Source: Winogradskyella costae (GTDB lineage Bacteria; Bacteroidota; Bacteroidia; Flavobacteriales; Flavobacteriaceae). Taken from it: a stretch of DNA of 64,000 nucleotides. Below, piece by piece: positions 62,495 through 64,000 of the stretch. The stretch's first letter is position 1; each line of letters starts with the position of its first letter. A model generated the notes under the pieces. The model was not told the DNA's origin and ran no database searches. It saw only the letters and a list, made by a program, of their open reading frames with translations. The position numbers and the translations under genes are program-made. The stretch is from assembly GCF_013403865.1 (NCBI RefSeq), contig NZ_JABFDK010000004.1, positions 219,823-283,822 on the forward strand. Direction: 5' to 3'.

Positions 62495-62573
62495 AACGGC
62501 GTGTTAAAACATATCTTATTCGGAAAGAAATAAGGGATATGGAATGTTATTTAGTTGATATCACACGTTGGGC
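62495..62573 (+). other. Possible short attC-like site upstream of the cassette gene
   Basis: The stretch begins with AAC, then GGCGTGT, and contains the inverted repeat CATATCTTATT / AATAAGGGATATG near 62510-62541. It ends ACACGTTGGGC, where GTTGGGC fits the integron R' core GTTRRRY. The outer bases GTGT and ACAC pair. It lacks a clear RYYYAAC left core, so the identification is weak. The rest of the gap 62259-62590 shows nothing I can support. Confidence 0.35.
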
Positions 62574-62590
62574 TTAATTTGAAACAACCG

Positions 62591-63799
62591 ATGAAAGAAA
62601 CAGATTACGGACATAAAAACCCTTTACGTTGCCCTAAATGTGACGACTATAGGTTTCTTGATTTTAAGGGAGTTCAATTTCCAAAAGAGAACAAATCAAT
62701 TGGAATAAAAATTCCTTTTTTTGACTGTAGAAACTGTGATACTTCAACACCTGTTGTTCTTTTTCCTAAACCAATAATTGACAATATAAAGGAAGCTGAG
62801 AATTACTATAAAGAAATAGCAAATGAGCAACTCGAAAAGTTAAACGATGGAGAATTTATTGGATTAACAAATAGCACAGAGAACAAAGTATTTGAATCAT
62901 TAAATACAGTTGGTTTTAAATATGACTCTCGAGATTATTATCATATTCCAGGACTATTTAGACAATGGGACGAAGGCTATTTGACGCCAATATTTTTTAG
63001 CAAGGATTTATTACTTTACTACAATTCACATTCGGATTATAAAGTAAAATTTGCATCAACTTCTCGATTTCACATTTTTAATAAAAATGACGAGACACTT
63101 ATAAGACACGGTTTCGGAATTAACAGGAATGGAAAAATAATTTGTTGGTTGGGTGACCTTGAAAAAGATTTACAAGATGATGAAAATGATGTTCACAGAA
63201 AACTATTCTTAACTTTCAATATCGATTCAGACCACGATATAATTTCAGATTATTATTTTAATCAAATTGAAGCTAATTGGACAAGTTCCGACAATGAGAC
63301 AGGGATTTTCTATTATCGAAACGAATTTGACAAAAAAATAAAGGATTTGTTCGAATTTGAATTAACACAATTAGATATTGAAACGCTTATCGATGAATAT
63401 AAGCATCCAATAATAAATGAATCACATCAAATTGAAAACTCATATATAAAGCTTAACTCTCTTTTGAGCGAATCCTTAAATGTATCTGAACTTAAAAAAT
63501 CATTAAGAGAAAATGGAGTTGATTCAAAATTAATTAAAGGACTGAAAGGTTTGAAATTGTTTGAAAAGTTTATTGAACATTGCTTAAAAATTGAAAACGC
63601 ATCGGAAATAGTCAGTCCATTATTTGTGCTTTATGATTTACGCTTATTAGCAGGACATATCAAAGACAGTAAATATGATGAAAAATTTAAGTCTTGTAAG
63701 GAAAGATTAAACTTAACTGATGATGTTAACGATTTAGAAGTACATCAAGAAGTGTGTAAAAAAATAAAAGAGATGTATGAATATCTAAATAAAAACTAA
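62591..63799 (+). CDS. Zinc-ribbon protein with HEPN-like C-terminus, in an integron-type cassette
   Basis: 402 residues from ATG 62591 (frame open 12 codons further). The N-terminus has a zinc-ribbon pair, CPKC (Cys14, Cys17) and CRNC (Cys46, Cys49). The middle is alpha/beta with no family I recognise. The C-terminal helices include LYDLRLLAGHIKDSKYDEKF, where R351-x4-H356 matches the R-x(4-6)-H signature of HEPN ribonucleases, and the following helices fit AbiU2/Apea-like HEPN domains. Defence or toxin function is inference. The stop codon is part of the flanking inverted repeat TAAGCCCAAC. No partner antitoxin is encoded beside it. Confidence 0.6.
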   Translation: MKETDYGHKNPLRCPKCDDYRFLDFKGVQFPKENKSIGIKIPFFDCRNCDTSTPVVLFPKPIIDNIKEAENYYKEIANEQLEKLNDGEFIGLTNSTENKVFESLNTVGFKYDSRDYYHIPGLFRQWDEGYLTPIFFSKDLLLYYNSHSDYKVKFASTSRFHIFNKNDETLIRHGFGINRNGKIICWLGDLEKDLQDDENDVHRKLFLTFNIDSDHDIISDYYFNQIEANWTSSDNETGIFYYRNEFDKKIKDLFEFELTQLDIETLIDEYKHPIINESHQIENSYIKLNSLLSESLNVSELKKSLRENGVDSKLIKGLKGLKLFEKFIEHCLKIENASEIVSPLFVLYDLRLLAGHIKDSKYDEKFKSCKERLNLTDDVNDLEVHQEVCKKIKEMYEYLNKN

Positions 63800-63931
63800 G
63801 CCCAACAATGTATATAATTTATTGCTAGGTTCTAGCCTGCTTACGAAAGTCCTCGCGGACTTTCTATTCGGTTTTTATTTACTAACTTAGTTACTTGATC
63901 ACGCAACAAACCATATACTAAACCGTTAGCA
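63797..63931 (+). other. Candidate integron attC recombination site
   Basis: GCCCAAC (63800-63806) fits R'' core RYYYAAC; the right end is GTTAGCA (63925-63931), where only the GTT fits strictly. The arms GTATATAATTTATTGC (63810-63825) and GCAACAAACCATATAC (63903-63918) pair over 16 positions with three wobble-type mismatches. An internal hairpin GAAAGTCC-TCGC-GGACTTTC is at 63845-63864. TAAGCCCAAC here is the exact reverse complement of GTTGGGCTTA at 62567-62576, as expected at the two ends of a cassette. Confidence 0.6.
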
Positions 63932-63960
63932 TACATTTACCACAAAACTCAAATTAAACA

Positions 63961-64000
63961 ATGAAAAAAAGAATTCTACTAATTTTTATGGTTAGTTTTT
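63961..64000 (+). CDS. Start of a second cassette gene, cut by window end
   Basis: ATG at 63961 opens a frame reading MKKRILLIFMVSF, a typical signal-peptide start, 29 bp after the candidate attC end. Only 13 codons are visible, so nothing more can be said. Confidence 0.45.
   Translation, partial: MKKRILLIFMVSF

Noticed and set aside
63845..63864. GAAAGTCC-TCGC-GGACTTTC considered as a simple terminator
   Set aside because: No T-tract follows and it lies at the centre of the larger paired attC-like structure; recorded there instead.

Overview
This 64 kb window is chromosomal DNA from a Bacteroidetes bacterium, almost certainly a member of the Flavobacteriaceae. The evidence is AT-rich sequence, gldF/gldG gliding genes, many flavobacterial DUF families (DUF6452, DUF6048, HYC_CC_PP, CCC-motif membrane protein) and promoters that fit the Bacteroidetes -7 box TAnnTTTG. 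I cannot fix the genus. No rRNA, tRNA, CRISPR array or insertion sequence was seen.

Layout. 0-14.3 kb is mostly housekeeping: rocD, an RlmD-type methyltransferase with DUF6452/DUF6048 genes behind it, purC, phoH, a SAM hydrolase, gldF-gldG (with an extra gene between them) and dnaN. 14.3-21.4 kb is a minus-strand tripartite RND efflux operon (TolC, adaptor, HAE1-type pump) followed by a PII-like protein and a DUF2892 protein; palindromic repeats lie in its intergenic gaps. 21.4-27.7 kb holds NAD salvage (pncB, pncA), cytochrome bd oxidase (cydAB), an unlisted 56-residue membrane protein, thioredoxin and a decayed gene. 27.7-44.9 kb is a minus-strand biosynthetic cluster: a catalytically degenerate CPBP protein, a methyltransferase, a hybrid A-T-KS-AT-ACP-aminotransferase, a C-A-T-C-A-T-TE NRPS and its phosphopantetheinyl transferase. 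45.2-50.1 kb has a YdjM-like protein, outer membrane phospholipase A, an SLC13 transporter and a sterol-desaturase-family enzyme. 50.5-62.3 kb is a copper-resistance island of two minus-strand operons (HYC_CC_PP, CusA, CusC, HMA-AraC regulator; then CopA, DUF305, CusB, HMA lipoprotein). 62.5-64 kb looks like an integron-type gene cassette carrying a HEPN-like gene, with a second cassette starting at the edge.

How it fits together. The strongest new signal is a set of four minus-strand promoters in 6.3 kb (21.4-27.7 kb). Each has a palindrome GTAAC-N4-GTTAC (or a close variant) centred 32-33 bp upstream of a TAnnTTTG-like box. That puts the palindrome near -40, the class II activator position used by Crp/Fnr-type regulators. 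The four promoters drive the RND efflux operon, cydAB, the decayed gene upstream of trxA, and a stretch with no ORF that ends about 180 nt later in a strong intrinsic terminator. That last unit is a candidate regulated small RNA. The biosynthetic cluster is colinear and, if it acts as drawn, would join a 3,4-diamino acyl unit to Thr and then Gly before thioesterase release. All functional statements come from sequence motifs and family knowledge; no search could be run.
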